Source of the DNA: Amycolatopsis sp. NBC_01488
Lineage (GTDB): Bacteria > Actinomycetota > Actinomycetes > Mycobacteriales > Pseudonocardiaceae
Length of the DNA stretch: 64,000 bases
Direction: 5' to 3'
Assembly (NCBI RefSeq): GCF_036227105.1
Contig: NZ_CP109434.1
Coordinates: 563,001-627,000 of the forward strand
The position numbers and the translations under genes are program-made. Below are positions 38,482 to 46,928 of this stretch, one piece after another. Below the pieces are notes generated by a model. The model was not told the origin of the DNA. It saw only the letters and a list, made by a program, of their open reading frames with translations, and searched no databases. The first letter of the stretch is position 1. Every line of letters begins with the position of its first letter.

Positions 38482-39054
38482 CTAAGCGGGCGCGGCCTTG
38501 GCGGCGAGCGATTCGGCGATGAACGTCAGCTCGCCGTCGAACTCAGCGGGGAGGTCGTCGTCCGAGTGGCGGGCTGTCGCGTGGCGGTGGCTGACCGCGC
38601 GGGCCAGCAGGCCGGACGCGCGGTCGACGTCGGCCGCCGGCAGGCCGCCGCCCGTGGCTGCCTGGATCACCGCGCGGACCTGGCGCACGAGCACCTGGAA
38701 GCGCTCGTGGAGGGCGTCGCGGACGACGTGGTGGGTGTCGGCTTCGCGCCACAACAGGTGCGAGAGCCCCAGCGACCGGCTGAAGCGGTGGTCGAGTTCG
38801 CGGACCAGGCGCCGCAGGCTGCCCGCCAGGTCGCCGGGGACGACGACCACGGCCGGCTCGATGCGCTCGTCGGGCAGCCGCTCGACGAGCGCGGTGAGCA
38901 GGTCCGCCTTGTGCCGGAAGTAGTAGTGCACCAGCCCCTTCGGCACCCCGGCGCGCTCGGCGATGCGAGACGTCGGGGTGGCGTCGAAGCCGGACTCGGC
39001 GAAGAGCGCCTCGGCGGCGCAGAGGATGCGCTCCTTCGCCGAATCCTCGGTCAT
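38482..39054 (-). CDS. TetR-family transcriptional regulator
   Basis: 190 residues. The N-terminal HTH is ERILCAAEALFAESGFDATP and RIAERAGVPKGLVHYYFRHK. The C-terminal ligand domain is helical with no recognisable family. It lies 19 bp downstream of the SPW membrane-protein gene and probably forms an operon with it. An inverted repeat at 39505-39526 upstream of that operon is its probable operator. Confidence 0.88.
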   Translation of the reverse strand: MTEDSAKERILCAAEALFAESGFDATPTSRIAERAGVPKGLVHYYFRHKADLLTALVERLPDERIEPAVVVVPGDLAGSLRRLVRELDHRFSRSLGLSHLLWREADTHHVVRDALHERFQVLVRQVRAVIQAATGGGLPAADVDRASGLLARAVSHRHATARHSDDDLPAEFDGELTFIAESLAAKAAPA

Positions 39055-39073
39055 GCGGGTGCCTCCTGGTCCG

Positions 39074-39442
39074 TCAGTGCTGTCCTGCCGTGCGGTGCGC
39101 GGCGGTCGCGACCGGCATCGCTGCCGCGCCGGCGACGACCACGAGCACCCCGGCGATCCAGGACGTCCAGGAAGCGCCGTTGAACTCGGTGTACCCCATC
39201 ACCCACGGCGCGATGAACAGCAGCACGCCGAGCGCGATCTGGATGCCTTCGCCGTAGACCATGCCCGGCATGGCCAGCGAGACCAGGCCGTCGAGTGCGA
39301 TCAGGGCGCCCAGGACGACCATCGTCCACATCGCGGTCGAGTCCGTGCTCAGCCAAAGGGGTGAAAGAGCGGCGACGACCCCGATGACGACCTCGGCCCA
39401 ATCGTGTGGGCGGGCCCATGCGCGCGTAGAGACTTCACTCAT
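39074..39442 (-). CDS. SPW-repeat membrane protein
   Basis: 122 residues with four hydrophobic helices. Two SPW-type motifs are visible: LSPLWLS after the first helix and IAPWVMGYTEFNGASWTSWI in the second half. Such proteins are small integral membrane proteins of unknown function. First gene of a two-gene operon with TetR. Confidence 0.8.
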   Translation of the reverse strand: MSEVSTRAWARPHDWAEVVIGVVAALSPLWLSTDSTAMWTMVVLGALIALDGLVSLAMPGMVYGEGIQIALGVLLFIAPWVMGYTEFNGASWTSWIAGVLVVVAGAAAMPVATAAHRTAGQH

Positions 39443-39504
39443 TCGTGCTCACCTCCGTCGATGAAACTACTGGTCGGGTGGGTGTTCCCACCGCCGATGA
39501 TCCG

Positions 39505-39526
39505 CTTGACTGGCCAGCCGGTCAAG
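39505..39526. promoter_or_regulatory. Inverted repeat, candidate TetR operator
   Basis: CTTGACTGG (39505-39513) and CCGGTCAAG (39518-39526), 8 of 9 positions paired, 4-bp centre. Size and symmetry fit a TetR dimer. It lies 63 bp upstream of the SPW-TetR operon and 122 bp upstream of ccr, so it might affect either. Confidence 0.5.
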
Positions 39527-39647
39527 ACTGATCGGTCACAGTTCGACGTGTAATCGTGCTGTCCGTCTCGTACAGTTGTGGGCGCGTGTTACCGGCGAGT
39601 AATTTCGGCCGCCAACGCCGTTGACCCCCATCTCCGCGGAGGAACCG

Positions 39648-40988
39648 ATGACGCAGCTCGGCGAGATCCAGCAGGCCATCCTGAACGGCGAGTCCGCCGC
39701 GGTCGGGTCCTTGCCCGTGCCCGAGAGCTACCGCGGGGTGACCGTGCACGCCGACGAGGTCGACATGTTCGAGGGCCTCGAGAGCCGGGACAAGGACCCG
39801 CGCAAGTCGCTGCACGTCGACGACGTGCCCGTCCCGGAGCTCGGCCCGGGCGAGGCCCTGGTCGCCGTGATGGCCAGCGCCATCAACTACAACACCGTGT
39901 GGACGTCGATCTTCGAGCCGATCCCCACCTTCAAGTTCCTCAAGAAGTACGGGAAGCTCTCCCCGCTGGCCAAGCGGCACGACCTGCCCTACCACGTCGT
40001 CGGCTCGGACCTGTCCGGCGTGGTGCTGCGCACCGGCGTCGGCGTGCACAACTGGAAGCCGGGCGACGAGGTCGTCGCGCACTGCCTCAACGTCGAGCTC
40101 GAGGGCCCGGACGGGCACAACGACACGATGCTCGACACCGAGCAGCGGATCTGGGGCTTCGAGACGAACTTCGGCGGGCTCGCCGAGGTCGCGCTGGTCA
40201 AGGCCAACCAGCTGATGCCGAAGCCGGACCACCTGACCTGGGAGGAAGCCGCCTCCCCCGGCCTGGTCAACTCCACCGCCTACCGCCAGCTCGTCTCGCG
40301 CAACGGCGCGGACATGAAGCAGGGCGACGTCGTCCTGATCTGGGGCGCTTCGGGCGGCCTCGGCTCCTACGCGACGCAGTACGCGCTGAACGGCGGCGCG
40401 ATCCCGGTCTGCGTCGTCTCCAGCCCGGAGAAGGCAGCGATCTGCCGCAAGCTCGGCGCCGAGCTGATCATCGATCGCAGTGCCGAGGACTACAAGTTCT
40501 GGAAGTCGGAGACCGAGCAGGACCCGAAGGAGTGGCAGCGCTTCGGCGCGAAGATCCGCGAGCTGACCGGCGGCGACGACCCGGACATCGTCTTCGAGCA
40601 CCCGGGCCGGGAGACCTTCGGCGCGTCCGTCTACGCCGCGCGCAAGGGCGGCACGATCGTCACGTGCGCCTCGACCTCGGGGTACCTGCACCAGTACGAC
40701 AACCGCTACCTGTGGATGAACCTGAAGCGGATCATCGGCTCCCACTTCGCGAACTACCGCGAGTCCTGGGAGGCGAACCGGCTGATCTCGAAGGGCCTGA
40801 TCCACCCGACGCTGTCGAAGACCTACTCGCTCGAAGACACCGGGCAGGCCGCGCTCGACGTGCACCGCAACGCCCACCAGGGCAAAGTCGGCGTGCTCGC
40901 GCTCGCTCCGCAGGAGGGCCTCGGCGTCCGGGACGAGGAGAAGCGCGCGAAGCACATCGAGGGGATCAACGCGTTCCGCGGCGCCTGA
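39648..40988 (+). CDS. ccr: Crotonyl-CoA carboxylase/reductase
   Basis: 446 residues, GGAGG 7 bp before the ATG. An MDR fold with the Rossmann turn IWGASGGLGSYATQYAL. The residues recalled from Kitasatospora Ccr as the CO2 pocket (Asn81, Phe170, Glu171, His365) are present in AINYNTVWTS, WGFETNFGGLAE and IIGSHFANYRES, so it should be a real carboxylase and not only a reductase. It makes (2S)-ethylmalonyl-CoA from crotonyl-CoA, CO2 and NADPH. It serves acetate assimilation and extender-unit supply. Followed by a 10-bp-stem terminator. Confidence 0.95.
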   Translation: MTQLGEIQQAILNGESAAVGSLPVPESYRGVTVHADEVDMFEGLESRDKDPRKSLHVDDVPVPELGPGEALVAVMASAINYNTVWTSIFEPIPTFKFLKKYGKLSPLAKRHDLPYHVVGSDLSGVVLRTGVGVHNWKPGDEVVAHCLNVELEGPDGHNDTMLDTEQRIWGFETNFGGLAEVALVKANQLMPKPDHLTWEEAASPGLVNSTAYRQLVSRNGADMKQGDVVLIWGASGGLGSYATQYALNGGAIPVCVVSSPEKAAICRKLGAELIIDRSAEDYKFWKSETEQDPKEWQRFGAKIRELTGGDDPDIVFEHPGRETFGASVYAARKGGTIVTCASTSGYLHQYDNRYLWMNLKRIIGSHFANYRESWEANRLISKGLIHPTLSKTYSLEDTGQAALDVHRNAHQGKVGVLALAPQEGLGVRDEEKRAKHIEGINAFRGA

Positions 40989-41004
40989 TCACAGTGCCTG
41001 ACGA

Positions 41005-41034
41005 CGACGCCGGGGGCGGCCGCTCCCGGCGTCG
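41005..41034 (+). terminator. Terminator of ccr
   Basis: CGACGCCGGG (41005-41014) pairs with CCCGGCGTCG (41025-41034), 10-nt loop, 16 bp after the ccr stop. Confidence 0.6.
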
Positions 41035-41151
41035 GATTCTGCCGGAACAGGGCCGGATCCGGCCAGTTCCCTTCGCCGCATCACGCGGCACGTTCGGCGC
41101 ACCGCACGGGTGCTCACCCTTCCGTGACCCGCCTGCGACTACGGTAGGCGC

Positions 41152-42360
41152 ATGAGCCTTGGCGATGAACGGGAGCTTGTGCCGCTGGGAGCCGGCTTCG
41201 ACGTGGCGAAGCGGGGATACAGCCGAGCGCAGGTCGACGAGCACCTCGAACGGCTGGACGCCGACCTGAAGATGCTCACGGCCGATCGGGACGCCGCCAT
41301 CGCGCAGGCCGGCGACCTGGCGCGGCAGCTGGAGATCGCGCGCGGCGAGATCGCGGACCTGCGCGGGCAGGTCGACCGGCTCGCCCAGCCGCCGACGAGC
41401 GTCGAAGGCCTCTCGGAGCGTCTTCAGCGGATGCTGCGCCTCGCACAGGACGAATCCGCCGACACGCGCGCTCGCGCCGAAGCCGAGGCCGGGCACATCC
41501 GGGCGAAGGCCGAGACGGACGCGAGTGCCATGCGCGCCCGCTACGAGCAGCTGCTCACCGAGCTCGACCTGCGCCGCAAGGAGATGGAGGCGGAGCACCG
41601 CAAGGTGCTCGAGGACGCCCGCGCGCAGGCCAAGGAGATCACCGACAAGGCCGAAGCCGAGCGCACGAAGCTCGACACCGAGTCGTCGGACCGCCGCACG
41701 AAGGTCGAAGAAGACTTCGAGATCGCGATGGCCGCGCGCCGCACCGAGGCGATGCGCGTGCTGGCCGAGCAGGAGGCGGCGAGCAAGGCCGAGGCCGCCC
41801 GCCGCGTCCAGGAGGCGACGCAGGACGCCGCCGACATCCGCGCGAAGGTCCTCGAAGAGGAGAAGGCCGCGAAGGCGGACATCGAACGCCGTCAGCGCGA
41901 GTCGATCGCGGAAGCGAACAAGCGCCGTCAGGACTCGATCACCGAGGCGAACGCCCGGCTCGCGGAGGCCGCCGACGAAGCGCGGCGCCGCGTGACGACG
42001 GCGACCGAGGAGTCGAACCGGCGGATCACCCAGGCCAACGAGCGCGTCGACAGTCTGCGCAAGGTGCGCGGCGGGCTGGCCGAGCAGGTCCGCGCGGCGC
42101 GGGCGGTGCTGGCCGAAGCGCACACCGTCCTCGGCGACGAGATCAAGGTGCCCGCGGACGTCACGGCCGACCTCAAGGCCGAGGACCTGAAGGCGGACGA
42201 CAGCACCGGGAAGACGAAGCCGGTGAGCGACGTCGAGGAGACCATCCGGATCAAGGCGTCCGACGTCCCGAAGCCGCAGCCGGCCCGCAAGCAAGCGCCC
42301 AAGCCGACTCCGAAGCCGGCTCCCCGGCCAAGCGGAGCGCAGAAAGCGACTGGCGAGTAA
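41152..42360 (+). CDS. DivIVA-domain coiled-coil protein
   Basis: 402 residues. Residues ~10-50 hold a DivIVA-like N-terminal motif (GFDVAKRGYSRAQVDEHLER). Residues ~60-340 are almost pure Ala/Glu/Lys/Arg coiled coil with heptad spacing (EKAAKADIERRQRESIAEAN). The tail is Lys/Pro-rich (KPQPARKQAPKPTPKPAPRP). Proteins like this (often labelled cellulose-binding) act as polar or cytoskeletal scaffolds like Wag31, Scy or FilP. Single gene; a role in tip growth is inferred from family. Confidence 0.8.
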   Translation: MSLGDERELVPLGAGFDVAKRGYSRAQVDEHLERLDADLKMLTADRDAAIAQAGDLARQLEIARGEIADLRGQVDRLAQPPTSVEGLSERLQRMLRLAQDESADTRARAEAEAGHIRAKAETDASAMRARYEQLLTELDLRRKEMEAEHRKVLEDARAQAKEITDKAEAERTKLDTESSDRRTKVEEDFEIAMAARRTEAMRVLAEQEAASKAEAARRVQEATQDAADIRAKVLEEEKAAKADIERRQRESIAEANKRRQDSITEANARLAEAADEARRRVTTATEESNRRITQANERVDSLRKVRGGLAEQVRAARAVLAEAHTVLGDEIKVPADVTADLKAEDLKADDSTGKTKPVSDVEETIRIKASDVPKPQPARKQAPKPTPKPAPRPSGAQKATGE

Positions 42361-42453
42361 CCTTCCACCCGACACGAGCGCGGACGAGCCTGCACGGCCG
42401 GTACGGACCGGCTATCGTCCCTGCTCACGCGGGATCACCTGGAGGTTTTGCGC

Positions 42454-42906
42454 ATGGGTGCGGCATATCGGACCGTGGTGGTGGGCACGGACGGCTCGGA
42501 GTCCTCGTTCGCGGCGGTGGACCGCGCGGCGGCGGTGGCCGGCGACGCGGGCGCCACGCTCGTCATCGCGTGTGCCTACTACCCGGCCAGCAAGACCGAC
42601 GTCGACAAGGCCCAGGACGTCCTCGGCGACGAGGCGTACCAGGTCGTCGGCTCGGCCCCGGCCGAGGACACCCTGCAGTCGGCGCGGGACCGGGCGACCA
42701 AGGCGGGCGCGGCGAAGATCGACACGATCGCCGTCAAGGGCGACCCGGTCGACTCGCTGCGCAAGGTCGTCCATGAGCGCGAGGCCGACCTGCTGGTGGT
42801 CGGCAACCGGGGGCTGAACACGATCGCCGGCCGGATCCTGGGCTCGGTGCCGTCGGAGGTGGCGCGCAAGTCCGGCGTGGACGTGCTGATCGTCCACACG
42901 ACCTGA
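42454..42906 (+). CDS. Universal stress protein
   Basis: 150 residues, one UspA domain, GGAGG 8 bp before the ATG. VVVGTDGSESSFAAVDRA opens the fold, and the ATP-binding G-2x-G-9x-G-S motif is GNRGLNTIAGRILGSVPSEV. So it is of the nucleotide-binding type. The adenylate cyclase GTG is 4 bp after its stop, so the two are co-transcribed. Confidence 0.92.
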   Translation: MGAAYRTVVVGTDGSESSFAAVDRAAAVAGDAGATLVIACAYYPASKTDVDKAQDVLGDEAYQVVGSAPAEDTLQSARDRATKAGAAKIDTIAVKGDPVDSLRKVVHEREADLLVVGNRGLNTIAGRILGSVPSEVARKSGVDVLIVHTT

Positions 42907-42910
42907 GCTC

Positions 42911-44008
42911 GTGACCGATTCGAGCGAAGAGCTCCAGCAGCGGCTCGAACGCGTCCTGCTCGGCGGCAGGCGGAAGTACACCCGGCTGGAAGTGGCCGAG
43001 AAAGCCGGCGTGCCCGACGATCGGTCACGCCGGCTTTGGCGCGCCCTGGGATTCGCAACCGTCCGCGACGACGAGGTCGTCTTCACCGACGCGGACGTCG
43101 AGGCGATGCGGACGGCGGACCAGCTGGTCCAGTCGGGGCTGATCGACCCGAGCATCGAGGTGTCGGTGACGCGCGCGCTCGGCCAGCACCTGTCGCGGCT
43201 GGCCGAGTGGCAGGTCGACATGCTGTGGGAGCTGATCAGGGAGCAGCCGGAGCTGGGCCGCAGCGAGCGCCAGGTGGCCCGGTTGGTCGACCGGCTGCTG
43301 CCGGAGCTGGAGCAGGTGCAGAACTTCGTCTGGCGCCGGCACCTGGCGGCGTACGCGGGCCGGGCGTTCGCGGCCGCGGGCGACAACGTCGAAGCGCGCA
43401 CTGAGGTGGTCGGGTTCGTCGACATGGTCGGCTACACGCGCCTGACGCGCCAGATCGACGAAGAGGAGCTCAGCCGGGTGCTCGACGCGTTCGAGATGCT
43501 CGCGACCGAGGTGATCGCGGAGCACCACGGCCGCGTGGTCAAGATGATCGGCGACGAGGTCCTGTTCGTGGCGGACGCGGCGGTCGACGCGGCGGAGATC
43601 GCGTTGACGCTGACCGAGCGAACGTCCGCGGACGAGAGCTTGCCGGCGGTCCGCGCGGGAATGGCTTCGGGCCGCATCCTGTCGCGGTTCGGCGACGTGT
43701 ACGGATCGGTGGTCAACCTGGCGGCCCGCCTGACATCGGTCGCTCGCCCGGGCACGATCCTGGTGGACCGCGAGCTGGCTTCGGAACTCGCGGAGGAGAA
43801 GGCGTACGAGCTGAAGATGCGCAGGCCGGTGACGGTCCGCGGGTACAACCGCCTCCGTCCAGCGGCGCTGCGGCGAGCCACCGAGGCGCCGACGGGGATG
43901 TTCGCGAGTTCGCAGCAGCTGGCGGCGGAGATGCTGGGGTTGACCGACCCGGCCACTGAGCCGGAGTCCGAGACACGCCCCCGCCGCCGACGGCGGCGCA
44001 CCCGCTGA
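42911..44008 (+). CDS. Adenylate cyclase with N-terminal regulatory domain
   Basis: 365 residues from GTG 42911. Residues ~10-160 are a helical regulatory domain (RKYTRLEVAEKAGVPDDRSR, LAEWQVDMLWELIREQPELG) like the pH-sensing half of mycobacterial Rv1264. Residues ~165-330 are a class III cyclase: VVGFVDMVGYTRLTRQ (metal Asp), VKMIGDEVLFVA (metal Asp, adenine-selecting Lys) and GSVVNLAARLTSVARPG. The C-terminal RRRRRRTR tail is basic. Makes cAMP in the cytosol. Linked to a universal stress protein gene. Confidence 0.9.
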   Translation: MTDSSEELQQRLERVLLGGRRKYTRLEVAEKAGVPDDRSRRLWRALGFATVRDDEVVFTDADVEAMRTADQLVQSGLIDPSIEVSVTRALGQHLSRLAEWQVDMLWELIREQPELGRSERQVARLVDRLLPELEQVQNFVWRRHLAAYAGRAFAAAGDNVEARTEVVGFVDMVGYTRLTRQIDEEELSRVLDAFEMLATEVIAEHHGRVVKMIGDEVLFVADAAVDAAEIALTLTERTSADESLPAVRAGMASGRILSRFGDVYGSVVNLAARLTSVARPGTILVDRELASELAEEKAYELKMRRPVTVRGYNRLRPAALRRATEAPTGMFASSQQLAAEMLGLTDPATEPESETRPRRRRRRTR

Positions 44009-44042
44009 CCCCGCACCCGCTGACCCCGCACCCGCTGACCGC
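43998..44042. repeat. Three tandem 15-bp repeats across the cyclase stop codon
   Basis: GCACCCGCTGACCCC three times (the third ends CGC). The TGA in the first copy is the cyclase stop; each further copy carries a further in-frame TGA. Confidence 0.7.
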
Positions 44043-44065
44043 GCGGCCGGCCGCCCGGCAGACAG

Positions 44066-44183
44066 CCCCCGCCACTCCCAGGGGGGCGTCCCCAGGCCAA
44101 TTCTATCGGCGCCGGCCGACGGAAGCCGCCGGAAAGCTGTTTGGCGGCCTGGTTGTCCACAAACGGTCGCTCCTGTGGACAAC
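44066..44183 (+). repeat. 118-bp dispersed intergenic element, copy 2
   Basis: Begins CCCCCGCCACTCCCAGGGGG, TATCGG at 44104, CCGGAAAGC, then GTTGTCCACA (44152-44161) and TGTGGACAAC (44174-44183). Its first 24 bases equal those of the reversed copy at 61537. It lies between convergent genes and ends 1 bp before the paaE stop codon. Confidence 0.8.
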
Positions 44184-44184
44184 C

Positions 44185-45234
44185 TCAGGCGTCGAAGTCG
44201 ACCGTCAGCTCCTCTGAGACCGGGTAGGACTGGCACGTCAGGACGAAGCCCGCCTCCACCTCGGCCTCTTCCAGCGCGAAGTTGCGGCGCAGGTCCACCT
44301 TGCCGTCCGTCACGCGGGCGCGGCACGTGCCGCACACGCCGCCCTTGCAGGCGAACGGGAGGTCCGGGCGGAAGCGCTGGGCGCCGTCCAGGACCGACGA
44401 TGTGCGCGGCAACGTCATTGTCGACGAGCGGCCGTCCAGAACCACGCGGACTTCCGAGGACTCCCCCGCCACCGAGGGGTCCTCGTGCGTCACCGGCTCA
44501 GGTGGGGTGTCGACGTAGAACAGCTCCTGGTGGATTCGCGCGCGGGGCACGTCCAGGGACGTCAGCAGCTCCTGCGCGCCCGTCACCATCTCGAACGGAC
44601 CGCACAGCCACCAATGGTCCACAGAGGACACCGGAATCAGGGAAGAAAACAACGAACGCAGCTTCGGCACGTCCAAGCGCCCCGTGAACAGCTCCGCCTC
44701 GCGCGGCTCGCGCGACAGCACGTGGATCAGCTCCAGGCGGGAGGGCGCGCGGTCCTTCAGGTCGGCCAGCTCGTCCGCGAACATCACCGTGTCCGTGCGG
44801 CGGTTGCCGTACAGCACCGTCACCGTCGCGTCCGGGGTGGCCAGCAGCGACGACACGATCGACAGCACCGGGGTGATGCCCGAGCCCGCCGCGATCAGGA
44901 CGTGGTGGCCGCCTTCCGACAGGTCGGGGGTGAAGGAACCCGTGGGCGTGGCCACCTCGATCGTGTCGCCCGGGCGGACCTCGTTCACCAGCCAGGACGA
45001 GAACAGGCCGTCCGGCACCAGGCGGACGCCCACCCGGGGCGCCGCGCCCGCCGCCGCGCAGATCGAATACGACCGGCGCTCGTCGCGGCCGTCGACCGAA
45101 CGCCGCAAAGTCAGCGACTGACCCGGTTTGAAGGCGTATTCGGCAGCCAGGGAAGCAGGCACGTCGAACGTCACGGCGACCGCGTCGTCGCACAACCGCG
45201 TGACGCCCGCGACCTTCAAGGGATGGAACGCCAC
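44185..45234 (-). CDS. paaE: Phenylacetyl-CoA epoxidase reductase subunit PaaE
   Basis: 349 residues from GTG 45234. FAD domain signature RRSYSICAAAG, NAD(P) part IAAGSGITPVLSIVSSLLA and WWLCGPFEMVTGAQE, and a plant-type 2Fe-2S domain at the C-terminus with CKGGVCGTCRARV plus the fourth Cys in VLTCQSYP. It passes electrons from NADPH to the PaaABC oxygenase. Last gene of paaZABCDE; its start lies within 4 bp of the paaD stop. Confidence 0.95.
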   Translation of the reverse strand: MAFHPLKVAGVTRLCDDAVAVTFDVPASLAAEYAFKPGQSLTLRRSVDGRDERRSYSICAAAGAAPRVGVRLVPDGLFSSWLVNEVRPGDTIEVATPTGSFTPDLSEGGHHVLIAAGSGITPVLSIVSSLLATPDATVTVLYGNRRTDTVMFADELADLKDRAPSRLELIHVLSREPREAELFTGRLDVPKLRSLFSSLIPVSSVDHWWLCGPFEMVTGAQELLTSLDVPRARIHQELFYVDTPPEPVTHEDPSVAGESSEVRVVLDGRSSTMTLPRTSSVLDGAQRFRPDLPFACKGGVCGTCRARVTDGKVDLRRNFALEEAEVEAGFVLTCQSYPVSEELTVDFDA

Positions 45235-45235
45235 C

Positions 45236-45724
45236 TCAGATCTCCTTGACCTGCTCGAACGGCTCGGCGCACGCGCGGCAGCGCCGCAGCGCCTTGCACG
45301 CCGTCGCGCCGAAACGGGACTGCTCCTCGGTATCCGCGGACCCGCAGTGCGGACAGCGAACGCGCGACACCGGAGCCGACAGCGTCAGCGGGATCGGGCC
45401 CGACCGCCGCGGGGCCGCGCCCGGGGGCGCGATACCGGCCGCGGAGAGCTTTTCCCGGCCCGCAGCCGAAATCCAGTCCGACGACCATGCCGGGGACAGC
45501 TGCGTCCGGATCTCGACGTCCGCGAAGCCCGCCGAAACCAGCGCGTGCTCCAGGTCGTCGCGCATCGTGTCCATCGCCGGGCAGCCCGTGTACGTCGGGG
45601 TGATCGCCACGACGACGCGGCCGTCCGACTCGGACACCGAACGCAGCACGCCCAGGTCCGCCAGGGTCAGCATCGGCAGCTCGGGGTCGGTGACCGTGGC
45701 CGCGACGGCCGCCGCCGTCACCAT
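45236..45724 (-). CDS. paaD: Phenylacetyl-CoA epoxidase subunit PaaD
   Basis: 162 residues (ATG 45724; GTG 45721 overlapping the paaC stop is equally likely). The N-terminal part is a MIP18/DUF59 domain (TDPELPMLTLADLGVLRSV, TYTGCPAMDTMRDDLEHAL). The C-terminus has two C-x-x-C pairs, RCPHCGS and RCRAC, for zinc or Fe-S. PaaD is thought to help cofactor assembly of the epoxidase. Confidence 0.92.
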   Translation of the reverse strand: MVTAAAVAATVTDPELPMLTLADLGVLRSVSESDGRVVVAITPTYTGCPAMDTMRDDLEHALVSAGFADVEIRTQLSPAWSSDWISAAGREKLSAAGIAPPGAAPRRSGPIPLTLSAPVSRVRCPHCGSADTEEQSRFGATACKALRRCRACAEPFEQVKEI

Positions 45725-46575
45725 TTCGCGTCCGGCATCGCCCGGGCGACGCTCTGCAGCTCCGCCAGCAGGAAGCCCATCTGCTCGGTGTGGACGCCGT
45801 CGCGGCCCGTCCGGCCCGAGACGCCGGCCAGCTCGCCCGAAGACGGCCGCACCAACGTCGCCGCGGAAAGGGCCTCGTCCAGGACGAGATCGAACTCGGG
45901 CCGCAGCGTCGCCGCGTCGACGAACTCGACCTCGTGCGTGTGGAACAGCTCGCCGACGTACGGCCAGACCGCGTCGAGCCCTTCCTGCATCCGTTCGTGC
46001 GACAACGGCGTCCCGTCGCCGAGGCGGACCAGCCACTGCGCCGCGTAGTCGCGGTGGTAGGTCACCTCCTTGACGCCCTTGACCGCGATCGCCGCCAGCA
46101 CCGGATCCACCGACGACACCAGCCGCTGCAGCAGCGCGAGGCGCCACGTCGAGAACACGAACAGCCGCGCGATCAGGTGCCCGAAGTGGCCGCCGCCCAG
46201 CTCCGCGAGCCGGACGTTGCGGAACTCGTTTTCCATGCGCGAGAACGCGAACGAATCCTCCGTGCGCGAAGAGCCGTCGGCCTTGCCCGCCCGCGCGAGC
46301 AGCAGCCGCGCCTGGCCGAGCAGGTCGAGGCCGATGTTCGCGATCGCGACCTCGTCCTCCAGCTCGGGCGCGTTGGTGCACCACTCCTGCAGCCGATGGG
46401 AGAAGATCAGCGCGTCGTCGCCCAGCATCAGGCAGTACGCGGCCAGCCGGTCACCGTCCACACCGGACGGCACCGAAGTGTCCACTCCGGACAGCGGATC
46501 CTCGAAGCCGGTGCCGAACGCCCAGCGGGCGTCGTTCTCCTCGGTCAGCGACTCGTACACGTTGTCGAAACTCAT
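45718..46575 (-). CDS. paaC: Phenylacetyl-CoA epoxidase structural subunit PaaC
   Basis: 285 residues. Ferritin-like helical fold: LAAYCLMLGDDALIFSHRLQ, ANIGLDLLGQARLLLARAGK, KGVKEVTYHRDYAAQWLVRL. PaaC stabilises PaaA and lacks a full di-iron site. ATG overlap with paaB stop (ATGA). Confidence 0.95.
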   Translation of the reverse strand: MSFDNVYESLTEENDARWAFGTGFEDPLSGVDTSVPSGVDGDRLAAYCLMLGDDALIFSHRLQEWCTNAPELEDEVAIANIGLDLLGQARLLLARAGKADGSSRTEDSFAFSRMENEFRNVRLAELGGGHFGHLIARLFVFSTWRLALLQRLVSSVDPVLAAIAVKGVKEVTYHRDYAAQWLVRLGDGTPLSHERMQEGLDAVWPYVGELFHTHEVEFVDAATLRPEFDLVLDEALSAATLVRPSSGELAGVSGRTGRDGVHTEQMGFLLAELQSVARAMPDAKW

Positions 46576-46928
46576 ATGTGCGGCACCTCCTCGGGGATGT
46601 CGTAGAACGTCGGGTGGCGGTAGACCTTGTCGCCGCTCGGCGCGAAGAACGGGTCCTTCTCGTCCGGCGACGACGCCGTGATGTCCGACGCCCGCACGAC
46701 CCAGATCGACACGCCCTCGTTGCGGCGGGTGTAGAGGTCCCGCGCGTGGTGCAGGGCCATCTGGTCGTCAGCCGCGTGCAGCGACCCGACGTGCACGTGG
46801 TTCAGCCCGCGCTTGCCGCGGACGAACACCTCGTACAGCGGCCAGTCGTGCTTGACTGGGCCGGGCGCGGCCGGGACGCCCTCCAGCGGGACGGCTCCGT
46901 GGCCGCCTTCGGCAGTAAGGTCGCTCAC
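46572..46928 (-). CDS. paaB: Phenylacetyl-CoA epoxidase subunit PaaB
   Basis: 118 residues from GTG 46928, which overlaps the paaA stop by GTGA. The PaaB core is [40 protein letters not shown] and [10 protein letters not shown]. The first ~25 residues ([19 protein letters not shown]) are a nonconserved extension. Needed for the PaaABCE complex. Confidence 0.95.
   Translation of the reverse strand: MSDLTAEGGHGAVPLEGVPAAPGPVKHDWPLYEVFVRGKRGLNHVHVGSLHAADDQMALHHARDLYTRRNEGVSIWVVRASDITASSPDEKDPFFAPSGDKVYRHPTFYDIPEEVPHI

Noticed and set aside
44175..44687. 170-codon plus-strand frame opposite paaE
   Set aside because: It starts in the tail of the 118-bp element and is antisense to the Fe-S domain of PaaE.
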